64,000 nt of DNA from CAZRAL01 sp964598005 (GTDB lineage: Bacteria > Pseudomonadota > Gammaproteobacteria > Burkholderiales > Usitatibacteraceae). Location: the NCBI GenBank assembly GCA_964598005.1, contig CAZRAL010000004.1, positions 1-64,000 of the forward strand, read 5' to 3'. The notes below the pieces were generated by a model that saw only the letters and a list, made by a program, of their open reading frames with translations, did no database searches and was not told where the DNA came from. Positions 41,783-50,256 of the stretch are shown piece by piece; position 1 is the first letter of the stretch; the number at the start of each line of letters is the position of its first letter. Position numbers and translations under genes: made by a program.

Positions 41783-42628
41783 GTGAAAAATAAATTTCGA
41801 GAAATTTTAGTTTTCGTATTTTTGCAGAGTCTATCTCTACTTGGATTCGCTTCCAGCCGGGGGGAGTGCATTGCGCTCGCCGCTGGCCACTATAATTTGC
41901 CGCCCAGCGTGCTTCTTGCTCTATCGTCAGAAAGCCCAGCACGAATATCTTTGCCAGAAGCCTGGCAAACATTGCTTACATCACAAGGCATAAATGCTGA
42001 TCGTACGGGATGTGCAAATCTTCTCATAACTGCTTATATTCTGAAAAAAGAATGGGTCAAACTGACGTTACACGACAGTTTGATGACTTTTTCCCCTGAT
42101 CCGGGCGAGGCCGGCAGCTTCGCAGCCCGTGTGCTCCAAAAGATGCGCCGGATTGATGAATTTTCTCAACGAAACGGCGCGGTAGGCCTTCGCTCGGCGT
42201 TACCCATAGTTACACTGCCTGGACCGGACAGCCGTCGCTGGCAACAAGATATCCAGCGAGTCGCGGATATTGCTGGCCTTGCCCCTGGTTTTATTCATGC
42301 AGTCGTACGCGCCGAGTCCAACTATAACCCCAAAGCAGTCAGCGCCAAAGGCGCAGCGGGAATGATGCAATTGATGCCGGCAACGGCAAAACGGTACAGC
42401 GTGAAAGATCGCTTTAATCCTGCCGATAATTTAATGGGGGGAGCGCGTTATCTCAAGGACTTGTTGATCCTTTTTAACAACAATGCCGAATTAGCGATCG
42501 CCGCGTTCAACGCGGGTGAAAACGCGGTAATAAAGCATGGCAATCGCATCCCGCCATATTCTGAAACCCAAGCATATGTTCCCAAGGTGATGGCTTATTG
42601 GAAAGCCTATCAAATGTATGAACGATAA
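41783..42628 (+). CDS. exported lytic transglycosylase (SLT family)
   Basis: Cleaves peptidoglycan to open a path for the secretion channel or pilus. GTG at 41783 gives a proper signal peptide (MKNKFREILVFVFLQSLSLLGFA); the ATG 24 bases earlier would add a tail encoded by the promoter motif. The catalytic domain (about 170-275) shows the Glu in VVRAESNYNPKA, then GAAGMMQLMPATAK and AIAAFNAGENAV. The N-terminal half is extra and unrecognised. It overlaps trbA by 11 bases, tying it to the T4SS. Confidence 0.9.
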   Translation: MKNKFREILVFVFLQSLSLLGFASSRGECIALAAGHYNLPPSVLLALSSESPARISLPEAWQTLLTSQGINADRTGCANLLITAYILKKEWVKLTLHDSLMTFSPDPGEAGSFAARVLQKMRRIDEFSQRNGAVGLRSALPIVTLPGPDSRRWQQDIQRVADIAGLAPGFIHAVVRAESNYNPKAVSAKGAAGMMQLMPATAKRYSVKDRFNPADNLMGGARYLKDLLILFNNNAELAIAAFNAGENAVIKHGNRIPPYSETQAYVPKVMAYWKAYQMYER

Positions 42629-43913
42629 ATCGAAGTCCGGGACTGGTTCAGGAAGCGGGTTTGCACTGATCGTCGCCTTTGTCGTTGTGATGGGAGTGAT
42701 ATGGCTCGTGTTCGGCGCATCGATATCAACGCTCATCCTCGTCATACGAAAAATTGAGGCCTACCCTATTGCATTGATATCGGATCACTATCAGGCTATC
42801 GTTGACTGGATCGGATACAACCAAAAAGCTGGAGGCAAACACACCGCCACTGCACTTTGGCGGTTGTCGTGGGATGTTTTACGCTATTGGTCGTTCATCA
42901 TTGCCGTGCTGTTCCTAGCAGCAGCATGGCATGTTTGGAAATGTCACCCCATTACAAAATTACGCACAAAACACAGTATCGATTCTTTGCGTGACGCCAT
43001 TGCTATAAAAATACCGTTTACCAATCCAACCGTCGGGCAAAATCTTGTCAATAAGGATGCGAAAGGGTGGGAGTATCAACTGTCACCAGGCGAATTTGCG
43101 ATTCAGCACAACATCATTAGCGATTTTTACATTCATCGCGAAGAAGATACCGAAATCGAAGCTGGGATGCCTGATATCGAACGTGTGGAACAGCTTAATG
43201 TATGGGTCGAGGGCGGTAATTTTCATCGTGACAAGGCGAGAACTGTTTTTCTCGCGCAGCTAGGTAAACGATGGACAGGATTAAATGCGATGTTGCCTTA
43301 CGAGAAGGCCTTATTTGGAGTATTCGCAGCACAAGCGCTGGCAAAAAATAAACTGGGTTTAATTGCATTGGAAAAAATGGCCCGCAGCTATCCTGACACG
43401 GATTATGGCGAAGGCCACAAATTGGCGGAACAGCTACTCATCAAACACACCGTGCAGCGGGTAATCGCCAAGCATCGATATGTTAGAACGGTTCTTCTGG
43501 GTATGTTTGATGAGGCGCACAAGAAAGGGAAGCTCACCACCAGCTTCTTCATCTGGTTAAAACCAACGGACAGGACATTGTTCTATGCGTTAAATTCTCT
43601 CGCCCCGCCCGGACAGCAGGTGGCCGGTTCGATTGAGGCCGCGGGTGTGCTGTCGCACTATTTTGCTGAAAAGATGGCTGCGGCCGAAAACATCAAAATC
43701 GAGCGTAATAATAAAATTTTGGCGTCTCATAACGCGGCATATAAAATGCGACCGTTGTACCAACTCGATGAACCCTATCTCGATCAAGCTGTTATCGGAC
43801 TGCATGAAGCCCTTATGGCGACGGGTGAAGCACGTGACGACGACGATGAAGCCAAAGCCACCCGTGCAGCATTGGCAAACCGCATGAATGTAGCAGGCAA
43901 CGATGTCCATTAG
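42618..43913 (+). CDS. trbA: DotM/IcmP/TrbA coupling-complex protein
   Basis: Inner-membrane protein of 431 residues that forms the coupling complex with DotL/TrbC. Membrane segments lie near 15-43 and 90-107. The cytosolic domain carries GLNAMLPYEKALFGVFAAQAL and the signature KHRYVRTVLLGMFDEAHKKGKLTTSFFIWLKPTDRTLFYALN. It is separated from trbC in this window by about 29 kb, unlike the R64 trbABC cluster. It is coupled to the transglycosylase gene by overlap. Confidence 0.9.
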   Translation: MNDKSKSGTGSGSGFALIVAFVVVMGVIWLVFGASISTLILVIRKIEAYPIALISDHYQAIVDWIGYNQKAGGKHTATALWRLSWDVLRYWSFIIAVLFLAAAWHVWKCHPITKLRTKHSIDSLRDAIAIKIPFTNPTVGQNLVNKDAKGWEYQLSPGEFAIQHNIISDFYIHREEDTEIEAGMPDIERVEQLNVWVEGGNFHRDKARTVFLAQLGKRWTGLNAMLPYEKALFGVFAAQALAKNKLGLIALEKMARSYPDTDYGEGHKLAEQLLIKHTVQRVIAKHRYVRTVLLGMFDEAHKKGKLTTSFFIWLKPTDRTLFYALNSLAPPGQQVAGSIEAAGVLSHYFAEKMAAAENIKIERNNKILASHNAAYKMRPLYQLDEPYLDQAVIGLHEALMATGEARDDDDEAKATRAALANRMNVAGNDVH

Positions 43914-44000
43914 ACACATCATCGGCGGCATGAGTGCCGAAATGTAAGAGATTCGGTTTGCAGAAAAAACGATACAGGGATTTTGCTTGCGAGGAGAGTG

Positions 44001-44627
44001 TCAATAGCAATTCGGCGAGTGGTCTTGCTCATCAGGCATACCATCATCCTGATCACGTCTGGCTTCCGCGTTGCGTGCAATGACCAGGGCATCCCTTAGA
44101 TTGACAAGTAGCATTGACTGACTGCCGACATAACCGGCGAGCGCACTTGTTGCACGTTGCTCAATTGCACTCGCCGTCGTAAGTCCAAGGCTCACCAATT
44201 CTTTAATGTCGTCCCGATCATTATCAGCCAAACGCGCGATTTTGCTGACAGCAAGGTCTACGGGCGAAAGAACATAAACCTGAATGTATTCCAAACCAAA
44301 ATCAACGGGAATGGCATCGTCTCGATAATCTTCGTGCATCAAAGCGAACGTCGAGTTGTAATTTGTATCCAGATAGAGCACTTGTGGCGAGCCATCTTCC
44401 ATCATGACTTCAACCATCAGATCATGGGGAAGAAGCACGCGGCTACCGAATTCTGCATCCACATCGGTCGTGACCCGATTCGCCGTATAGAGATGAACGG
44501 CCATCCCCCCGGCCAAATACACTGCCAACGGTTTGCCGAGCGATAGCCGTTTCTCAAGTTGTTTGAACAAATCGCGCAGACCACCGGCCAGTGCGGTCTG
44601 CGTATGGAATATATTGTGGTCTTGCAT
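44001..44627 (-). CDS. nucleotidyltransferase-fold protein, possible toxin
   Basis: Protein of about 208 residues. The motif AVYLAGGMAVHLYTANRVTTDVDAEF resembles the GG...D.D active site of minimal nucleotidyltransferases, and LSPVDLAVSKIARLADNDRDDI is a hallmark of the DUF6036/AbiEii-like group, several of which are toxins of toxin-antitoxin or abortive-infection pairs. It follows a small gene by 20 bases, giving a two-gene module. The ATG at 44627 is chosen because the longer frame overlaps that gene. Activity is inferred. Confidence 0.65.
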   Translation of the reverse strand: MQDHNIFHTQTALAGGLRDLFKQLEKRLSLGKPLAVYLAGGMAVHLYTANRVTTDVDAEFGSRVLLPHDLMVEVMMEDGSPQVLYLDTNYNSTFALMHEDYRDDAIPVDFGLEYIQVYVLSPVDLAVSKIARLADNDRDDIKELVSLGLTTASAIEQRATSALAGYVGSQSMLLVNLRDALVIARNAEARRDQDDGMPDEQDHSPNCY

Positions 44628-44647
44628 TCTGCTTGCTTTGACGGGGA

Positions 44648-44929
44648 TCAGCGCAGTTCTCGACTCAGCATATCGCGCAGCCGGGGCAGGCTGAACACCC
44701 ATCCGTTCCTCACGACATCTGCCGCTGGCAGCCGTTCGTTGGGATGTTGATTAAAATAATTCTCGCTAGCCTGCATTAGTTTCGCAGCCTCGCTGGGCAG
44801 TCGAGACTGAACAACCATCGCCGCGACCCGAAATACGTTCGCTTCTTGTTGGTCTTGGGCGACCGCCGAGTTACGCGCAGCGGTTGCACAGCGCAGTAGC
44901 ATCTCGCGCTCTCGTTCTCGTGCATTCAT
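44648..44929 (-). CDS. small partner of the nucleotidyltransferase, possible antitoxin
   Basis: Protein of 93 residues with GAGGAA upstream of ATG 44929. The first 60 residues form an Arg/Glu/Ala-rich helix (MNAREREREMLLRCATAARNSAV); the end is LPAADVVRNGWVFSLPRLRDML. Its size and place just before a nucleotidyltransferase suit an antitoxin or regulatory partner. No family was recognised. Confidence 0.5.
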   Translation of the reverse strand: MNAREREREMLLRCATAARNSAVAQDQQEANVFRVAAMVVQSRLPSEAAKLMQASENYFNQHPNERLPAADVVRNGWVFSLPRLRDMLSRELR

Positions 44930-45003
44930 GGCAAAATTCCTCTGTGCCAGCATGGTTTTATGGTTGTCCTCAATAAATACTGTACGCCATGAGTAGGGGT
45001 AAA

Positions 45004-46584
45004 TCAATCGTTAATGCGCCGATCCACAGTCGATTGTCGAAAGTTGTGTATGTTCCTGCTAAGTTGCTCAGTGACAGGTGATAACGCAGGCGTTCCGGCA
45101 ACCAGTTCTATGGCTTTATTTCGCGTTTCAGGTCCGGCGAGCATCAGCAATGCCTCTACCAACTCAGCTGGGCTATCAGCATTATCGGGTGTGACAAGAT
45201 TATCAATCGCATCAGAGAGCCCGGCTTCACGCCAAGACAGGGGCAATCTATTAAGCGCAATGGAAGACTGTTCGCTGACCTGGTAATCGACTTCTATTTT
45301 GTCATTTGCCACCGCTTTATGGGCATGCCCGACCTGTGTCGAAGGGCGTCCAATATTGTTTTCGACCATGCGTTCGATTAACACCACCTCTCGCTTTCGG
45401 AGTTTGCCGCTCGATTCTTTTGGAACGTGAACCCAGGGTAAGGGTATGACTGGCCGAGTAAAATGAAGCCCTGCTAATTCGGCTGGAAAATCTTGGGAAA
45501 TTCCTTGCTGGAAATCACTGCAACATTCGACAAGCCGTCTGGCGATTATGACGACGGCTGCGTGTGTCCGTGGCATGACGTTGAGCGGTCTGGTAAGCGA
45601 TAATCCTGCGCCAGCCCCAATGGGTGCTGGTGCAGGATGCCCCGTATGGGAGGGACCGTGAACTGACAGATTTCTTTCAGGATTCCATGGCAGCGCATGA
45701 TGTTTTGCCAGCCGCCTCAGAAATGTTAGTGCATCGGGCTCAAGCGAGCGGTTACTCGATCGAGGATAGGAAAGTAGCCCGTCCTCATAAGCCTGCTGAA
45801 TCAGCATTGCTGCTTCGCTGGTCTCTACCTCCAGTCGCTGTGATACGGCATTAACTGCCTCGCCGTAACAGTAAGGCTTTATTCTCGCTGTGATGGCATG
45901 CGGCGCTACCCCACACACGGGTACCGTCTTGGCCAGTGCGGTAATCTTGTGGAATTGCGCCTCATCCTTGGTGTCGACGTGCGCTATGAAAGGTGATCGG
46001 CCATCTGTTGCGGGCAAAACTACAGTACCCCTAAACGGCAACAAGGGCCTGGCGCTGATGCTGGCAATCAGCCGGGTTGACACCCGGCCCAATCCGCCCG
46101 CGCCCCAGGACAGGGCCGCTGCGCCCATTAAACGATCAAGGATACGCCTTGCATCGCCCGCGAAAGCGGCACGGTCGTGTGCATCGGTCCACGTTTCGCG
46201 ATTTATAGCGGCAGTATGAAGGCATCCCGCCGCTAGCCCAAACGGACGCATCCGGGTAATGATCAGGTCAGCTGTCGCGACCCCGCGGGCAACCGCCGCG
46301 ATGTCTCTGGCGATCACATCGCCCTCTTGGTCTGGGTCGGTTGCAATAATAAGTTCGGTGGCCCCCGACAATTTGTCGGTCAATTGCGCGACTACGTATT
46401 GTTCAGGAAGGCGTCCAGTCTCTTGCCATCCGGCACTAATTCCGAGATCGCTCAACGAGTCATTTTCGCGTCTGCAAAAATGCCCCCCCGTGGCGATAAT
46501 GCGTACATTTGAATGACTAAATACTTTTCGGTAACTCGAAATTTTCCCTGGTGCCTCGATAACGATGACAACCGGCTGCCGCAT
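45004..46584 (-). CDS. type IA DNA topoisomerase, divergent
   Basis: Topoisomerase-like protein of 526 residues, shorter than TopB/TraE (650-750). The TOPRIM domain has VIVIEAPGKISSYRKVF and the metal-binding ATDPDQEGDVIARDIA; the active-site Tyr is in GLLSYPRSSNRSLEPDAL near residue 275. The C-terminal zinc domains of TopA are absent. It would relax or decatenate plasmid DNA during transfer or replication. It follows gene 46590 by 5 bases, so it belongs to the leftward unit headed at 49596. Confidence 0.85.
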   Translation of the reverse strand: MRQPVVIVIEAPGKISSYRKVFSHSNVRIIATGGHFCRRENDSLSDLGISAGWQETGRLPEQYVVAQLTDKLSGATELIIATDPDQEGDVIARDIAAVARGVATADLIITRMRPFGLAAGCLHTAAINRETWTDAHDRAAFAGDARRILDRLMGAAALSWGAGGLGRVSTRLIASISARPLLPFRGTVVLPATDGRSPFIAHVDTKDEAQFHKITALAKTVPVCGVAPHAITARIKPYCYGEAVNAVSQRLEVETSEAAMLIQQAYEDGLLSYPRSSNRSLEPDALTFLRRLAKHHALPWNPERNLSVHGPSHTGHPAPAPIGAGAGLSLTRPLNVMPRTHAAVVIIARRLVECCSDFQQGISQDFPAELAGLHFTRPVIPLPWVHVPKESSGKLRKREVVLIERMVENNIGRPSTQVGHAHKAVANDKIEVDYQVSEQSSIALNRLPLSWREAGLSDAIDNLVTPDNADSPAELVEALLMLAGPETRNKAIELVAGTPALSPVTEQLSRNIHNFRQSTVDRRIND

Positions 46585-46589
46585 GGCAA

Positions 46590-47399
46590 TTAAGCACGCA
46601 TTCCCGTACCCATGCTGCGAACCGACTCCATAAATCGTTCGGTGATGTCGCGGATCTGCGCTGCTATTTTTAGCAGTCTTTCCTGTAGACCGGACAAATC
46701 GAAATTATGCTTGCCTAATTTGGCCTCTGCATCAGAGCCGGCCTCTATCAGTGCAGCCGCTTCCTGGTTAATATTTCGCAACATGGCGTTGCGTGTTTCC
46801 GGGTTGCGGATTCGAATGGCGTTATTGGCCGCCGCTTCCAGTGCATCCGTCGCGCGCTCGAAATGCTGCGTAAGCCGCTTGCTAACGATTGCGTCGGTCA
46901 CATTTGTAACGTTTGCGTTGAGGACTCCACTGAATTCACTACGGGTCAACGTTGCGTTACTGATGGCTGAAGCGACGCGGGCTTTTTCCCATGCGCCCAA
47001 CGTCGCCCCGGTCAGCTTAATCGCGAGCCGTGCCGTATCAGCCACGCCATTCAAGCCAGCTCCGGCAAGAAGCGTTACCGCATCCAGGGCGTGAGGTGCA
47101 CGAACCTGTGCTTCGCCTTTGGCATGTCCAGGATGCGTCGCTTTTGTTGGTTTGATGTGCGGATTTGCCGCCTCGCTTCCTGGAAGGGCGGCTTTATTCG
47201 GGCGCGTAATGGTCTGATCCGGCTTTGGTTGCGGTGCTGGCGTTCCGGTTCGGAGATTCGGTGCATTTGTCGCAGCATCAAATGCGTTTACGGGCACTGG
47301 CTGGGCGTCGTCGATGTGTTCATTCTCGGCTTGCTCCGCAAGTGCGCGCATCATTGCGAAAGTCAACTTACTTGATGGTACTTTTTGTTTATCAGTCAT
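46590..47399 (-). CDS. Ala-rich unrecognised protein
   Basis: Protein of 269 residues. The first 110 residues are low-complexity and Pro/Ala-rich; the rest is helical (THALDAVTLL..., then alternating Ala/Asn helices and RLLKIAAQIRDITERFMESV). The ATG at 47399 has AGGTG upstream and lies 5 bases past the preceding stop. There is no signal peptide, so it is cytosolic. It could be a transfer or surface-exclusion accessory, or a substrate; nothing decides. Confidence 0.6.
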   Translation of the reverse strand: MTDKQKVPSSKLTFAMMRALAEQAENEHIDDAQPVPVNAFDAATNAPNLRTGTPAPQPKPDQTITRPNKAALPGSEAANPHIKPTKATHPGHAKGEAQVRAPHALDAVTLLAGAGLNGVADTARLAIKLTGATLGAWEKARVASAISNATLTRSEFSGVLNANVTNVTDAIVSKRLTQHFERATDALEAAANNAIRIRNPETRNAMLRNINQEAAALIEAGSDAEAKLGKHNFDLSGLQERLLKIAAQIRDITERFMESVRSMGTGMRA

Positions 47400-47403
47400 A
47401 AAA

Positions 47404-48597
47404 TCACCTATTGACGGCCAGTGATGCCCGTTGCTCATCGAGCAAGGGCTTGAAGTAGGTTTTTGTCGTGGACGTGTTGATACCTGCCAGCAAACCGATC
47501 ATTGTTTCGTTCTGCCGATACAGCTGCGCCTGCATATAAAGTTGTGCCGCCTGCATCAGCGCGATTTCTTTTTGCACCTGCATAGGATGATCCAGGGATG
47601 CCATTAAGACATACCAATCCGGCGATGAATAACGTCTTGTGGTTTCGAGCATCATTAGCTCACGCCACGAAATATCCTGTCGATTGCCAAGTTTCCTTGC
47701 GTAATCAGGCGCGATCTTTTGCCACTGGGATGAAGCGGCAGTACCCAATCCTACAACCGGTGTGCTCGCCGCAAGAATTTCGCCTGCCGCAGTGGTCGAG
47801 AGACTCAGGCGGGCGGCTTCGGCAAGTTGATAAGCGTGGTAAGCCCGCCCCACACCCGTGTTCAGCTCGCCATTGGTAAGGTTTGGTGTGTTGATCGGGT
47901 TGAACGCGTTATCGATGTAGCGGCGCGCCGCATGGATTTGGTTATCATTGAAAGTAAGATTTGCATAGGTTGAACCCCCTGGTATGAAAGCATTCACAGC
48001 TTGTTGAGCGCCATGAATCAGGGTGGAAAAAGAAATGTCTCCATTCGGGGCAAAATTCGATTCAGCTTTTGCGCGCCGCAGCTGCACATCCTGCGCGCCG
48101 GCAAAACTTCGATAGTGATTGTCGAAAATGGAAGCAAGATCGGAATTGACGGTATTAGAAGATAGCGAGGCTGCGGCCATACGATGTGATTCGATTACCT
48201 CATATCCTGATTTTGCCGCCTGTGCGGGTGCGATATGGGAAGCCATCGTTGCGCTAATGCAACCATTGGGCAGTTGCGCTGTACGTGAAACGACCTCGAG
48301 AGCTTCCTTTTGTTGCGCCAGTTTTACATTCACCTGATTCTGGTAGTCGGAGAGATCGGCAATCCCGGAGAGTTGTGTTTTTAGGCCTTCGTTGATTCCA
48401 TGACCTAATTGCGCCATTGTTGATCCCGTCAATTGCTTGACATAGGTCATAAATCCGCCAGTGGGATCAAAAAATGATGTAAGGGCCTGTGTGAAAGCTT
48501 GAATTAATCCGCCAATATCGAGCGATGCCCCACGGACAGGCACCGATCCCATCGCAATCATTAAGCCGATTAAAATAGCAACGAGCGAACGCATCAT
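47404..48597 (-). CDS. exported conjugation-cluster protein
   Basis: Protein of about 397 residues with signal peptide (SLVAILIGLMIAMGSVPVRG). Start ATG 48597 overlaps the preceding stop (ATGA); a longer frame from 48783 would lie wholly inside that gene. The mature protein is mostly helical, with coiled-coil-like stretches near 60-90 and 330-370. It lies with two other exported products and is likely periplasmic. It does not match R64 TraW or a VirB5 protein clearly enough to name. Confidence 0.65.
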   Translation of the reverse strand: MMRSLVAILIGLMIAMGSVPVRGASLDIGGLIQAFTQALTSFFDPTGGFMTYVKQLTGSTMAQLGHGINEGLKTQLSGIADLSDYQNQVNVKLAQQKEALEVVSRTAQLPNGCISATMASHIAPAQAAKSGYEVIESHRMAAASLSSNTVNSDLASIFDNHYRSFAGAQDVQLRRAKAESNFAPNGDISFSTLIHGAQQAVNAFIPGGSTYANLTFNDNQIHAARRYIDNAFNPINTPNLTNGELNTGVGRAYHAYQLAEAARLSLSTTAAGEILAASTPVVGLGTAASSQWQKIAPDYARKLGNRQDISWRELMMLETTRRYSSPDWYVLMASLDHPMQVQKEIALMQAAQLYMQAQLYRQNETMIGLLAGINTSTTKTYFKPLLDEQRASLAVNR

Positions 48598-49118
48598 GGA
48601 TTCAGGAAGGCATTGATGTTGGCTCTCATGCGCTGCCACCAATTTTGATCTGAAATATTGGGCACGCTTTGTCCAATCACGCTCGGCACCAGCGGCCCCC
48701 CCGTTTGCGATAGATTCGCTTGCAACACACCAGGAATTTGCGGCAGTTTCACATCGTAAATCGGTCTTGTAAGGCTTTGCCAACGATTTGCTACCTGACC
48801 ACAGAACCGGTCAATCTTCTGATTGATTAATCCGGTGAGAAACCCCAAGGGGTCCATGGCAACAAATATGGACGGTAAATTGAGCAGATTATCGATACAC
48901 GCAGCGGTACGCGCGGCGGCTGGTCGCAATAAGGTGGTGTTTATACGTTCGACAGCCCGGTCGACAGCCGCGGATTGGGCAGTGGACATGGCCGCATTGA
49001 TGGACAGGGAACATCCTTGCGCATCGATGTCACTGGACGGTGTGATCTGAGGCGTGCCGAAACTGGCATGGGTGGCATCAATTGACAAGGCGATGATAAG
49101 GACAATGATTCGACTCAT
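48594..49118 (-). CDS. small exported protein
   Basis: Protein of 174 residues with a short signal peptide (IIVLIIALSIDATHA) and AAAGGAAC ribosome site. It has conserved-looking Cys residues (QGCSLS, AACIDN, RFCGQV) and a Trp-rich C-terminus (NWWQRMRANIN). It is coupled to the next exported gene by ATGA. Probably periplasmic and part of the mating machinery; family unknown. Confidence 0.6.
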   Translation of the reverse strand: MSRIIVLIIALSIDATHASFGTPQITPSSDIDAQGCSLSINAAMSTAQSAAVDRAVERINTTLLRPAAARTAACIDNLLNLPSIFVAMDPLGFLTGLINQKIDRFCGQVANRWQSLTRPIYDVKLPQIPGVLQANLSQTGGPLVPSVIGQSVPNISDQNWWQRMRANINAFLNP

Positions 49119-49158
49119 AAATTAGTTCCTTTCTAAGCTTGTTTGTTTGCGTTCATAT

Positions 49159-49596
49159 TTACGTCGCAGGATTAGCCTGGGCTGCTCCAACAGACGACCC
49201 CGGGAAATAAGTCGTGAGTTCGCTGGTCAGATTGATTGTGGAAGTATCGATTGCAACATCGCGCCAGGAGGCCAATTCAGGTGGCAAACCGAAACGCTGC
49301 CGAGCTGCTTCGATCAACATCAATACAGTAGTTGCTGCCGCTTGTGCACCCTTGATGTCGACCCGTTCACCGATCAGCGCGATGTTTAACGGTACAACTG
49401 TAAAAGGTGATATCGACAAGCCAATTTCTGCCGCCATCCGAGAAGCATCCCGTACAAACAAGGGCAAAATTCCGTCGTCTTCAAAAAGCAAATGAGGTGC
49501 AACTCCCTCCCCCGTATCGTCGCAAAAACGTACTCCGGCAGCCTCAAAACAGGAAGCAACCAGCGAGCCAAGACCAGTAACGCAAAGTAAAGTCAT
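49159..49596 (-). CDS. small exported protein heading the unit
   Basis: Protein of about 145 residues. ATG 49596 gives a short hydrophobic signal (MTLLCVTGLGSLVASC) that may end in a lipobox; a TTG six codons earlier would extend it. The rest includes FCDDTGEGVAPHLLFEDDGILPLFV and an amphipathic helix (AAATTVLMLIEAARQRF). The shared AT-rich motif lies 23 bases upstream, so this is the first gene of the leftward unit. Function unknown. Confidence 0.55.
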   Translation of the reverse strand: MTLLCVTGLGSLVASCFEAAGVRFCDDTGEGVAPHLLFEDDGILPLFVRDASRMAAEIGLSISPFTVVPLNIALIGERVDIKGAQAAATTVLMLIEAARQRFGLPPELASWRDVAIDTSTINLTSELTTYFPGSSVGAAQANPAT

Positions 49597-49618
49597 AACC
49601 AGAATTGTAGGCAATTTT

Positions 49619-49634
49619 ATATAATATTACCATA
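49619..49634 (+). promoter_or_regulatory. AT-rich promoter motif at the leftward exported-gene unit
   Basis: ATATAATATTACCATA, 23 bases before the ATG at 49596; differs from the copy at 19313 by one base. Confidence 0.5.
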
Positions 49635-49713
49635 ATTTTGCTTCACGTCTTGATAAGCTTTTACAACAGATGATTAACATCTAGGCTGTAAGCTATCCCG
49701 CCATGAGTCGGGC

Positions 49714-49722
49714 TGTGGATAA
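49714..49722 (-). promoter_or_regulatory. DnaA box
   Basis: TGTGGATAA, consensus DnaA box on the minus strand, nine bases before the first hairpin repeat. Confidence 0.65.
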
Positions 49723-49730
49723 GTTCAAAT

Positions 49731-49872
49731 AAACCCTGGAACTATAGTTCAGCGGTCAAATTTTATTTGAAAAATCAATAAGATAATAAACCCCGGCATT
49801 ATGGTTCAGGGGTTTATTTTTCCCCGTTAAATCAACTATTTAAGAAACCCCGGAATCCTGATTCAGGGGTTT
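49731..49872. repeat. three related hairpin repeats
   Basis: Copies at 49731-49760, 49788-49815 and 49845-49872. The last two share 28 bases with arms AAACCCC and GGGGTTT; the first is diverged but keeps an inner GAACTA/TAGTTC stem. Sequence changes in the inner stem (GAAT/ATTC in copy 3) partly preserve pairing, so structure seems selected. Copy 2 is followed by ATTTTT and could also terminate. Confidence 0.7.
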
Positions 49873-50025
49873 GAAGGCGTGTCTTATATATAAAGTGTAT
49901 TTAATACCTTTATATAAAGTAATACTCATAAATAAAGAATTTACTTAAATTTAAAGTATGGCCCTGGTATTTGAAAAAATTGCCCTCAAAGCAACTGAAA
50001 CGGGTCAGTCTACCCACGATCCACC

Positions 50026-50061
50026 ATACAGATGTGAACTATTCAAATACAGATGCGAACT
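50026..50061 (+). repeat. two iteron-like direct repeats
   Basis: ATACAGATGTGAACT (50026-50040) and ATACAGATGCGAACT (50047-50061), one mismatch, 21-base period, about 195 bases before the HTH replication gene. Confidence 0.6.
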
Positions 50062-50256
50062 CCGCATTGACATGCTAGGCCCGGCCGGTAATATTAACTT
50101 TAGATAACCATGTATTGACGCCCTACGCTTTGTTGGGAATAATTGAATTGTGGTTATCAGATAAAATATTTCCCGAATTCCTGACTGAGACAAACTGATG
50201 AAACCTGATGCATGTGCAGCCCCTGCTGATCGCGGGTCTGGCCGCAAAGGACAACC

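Larger units (their letters stand above)
49635..50256. other. repeat-rich noncoding region, candidate second origin
   Basis: More than 600 bases without a convincing gene between two divergent units. It contains a consensus DnaA box (TGTGGATAA, 49714-49722), three related hairpins (49731-49872), a very AT-rich stretch with the palindrome CTTTATATAAAG (49875-49970) and two 15-bp direct repeats 21 bases apart (50026-50061). Replication genes follow immediately. This is the composition of an origin or single-strand initiation region. Confidence 0.5.

Noticed and set aside
47404..48597. Naming the exported protein TraW or VirB5-like
   Set aside because: Only size, signal peptide and position agree; no diagnostic motif was seen.
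48598..48783. N-terminal extension of the exported protein ending at 47404
   Set aside because: The extension overlaps the preceding gene and would hide the signal peptide; the ATG in the ATGA overlap fits better.
49635..50256. oriT of the plasmid
   Set aside because: No relaxase gene is adjacent and no recognisable I-type nic sequence was seen; the DnaA box and replication genes point to replication instead.
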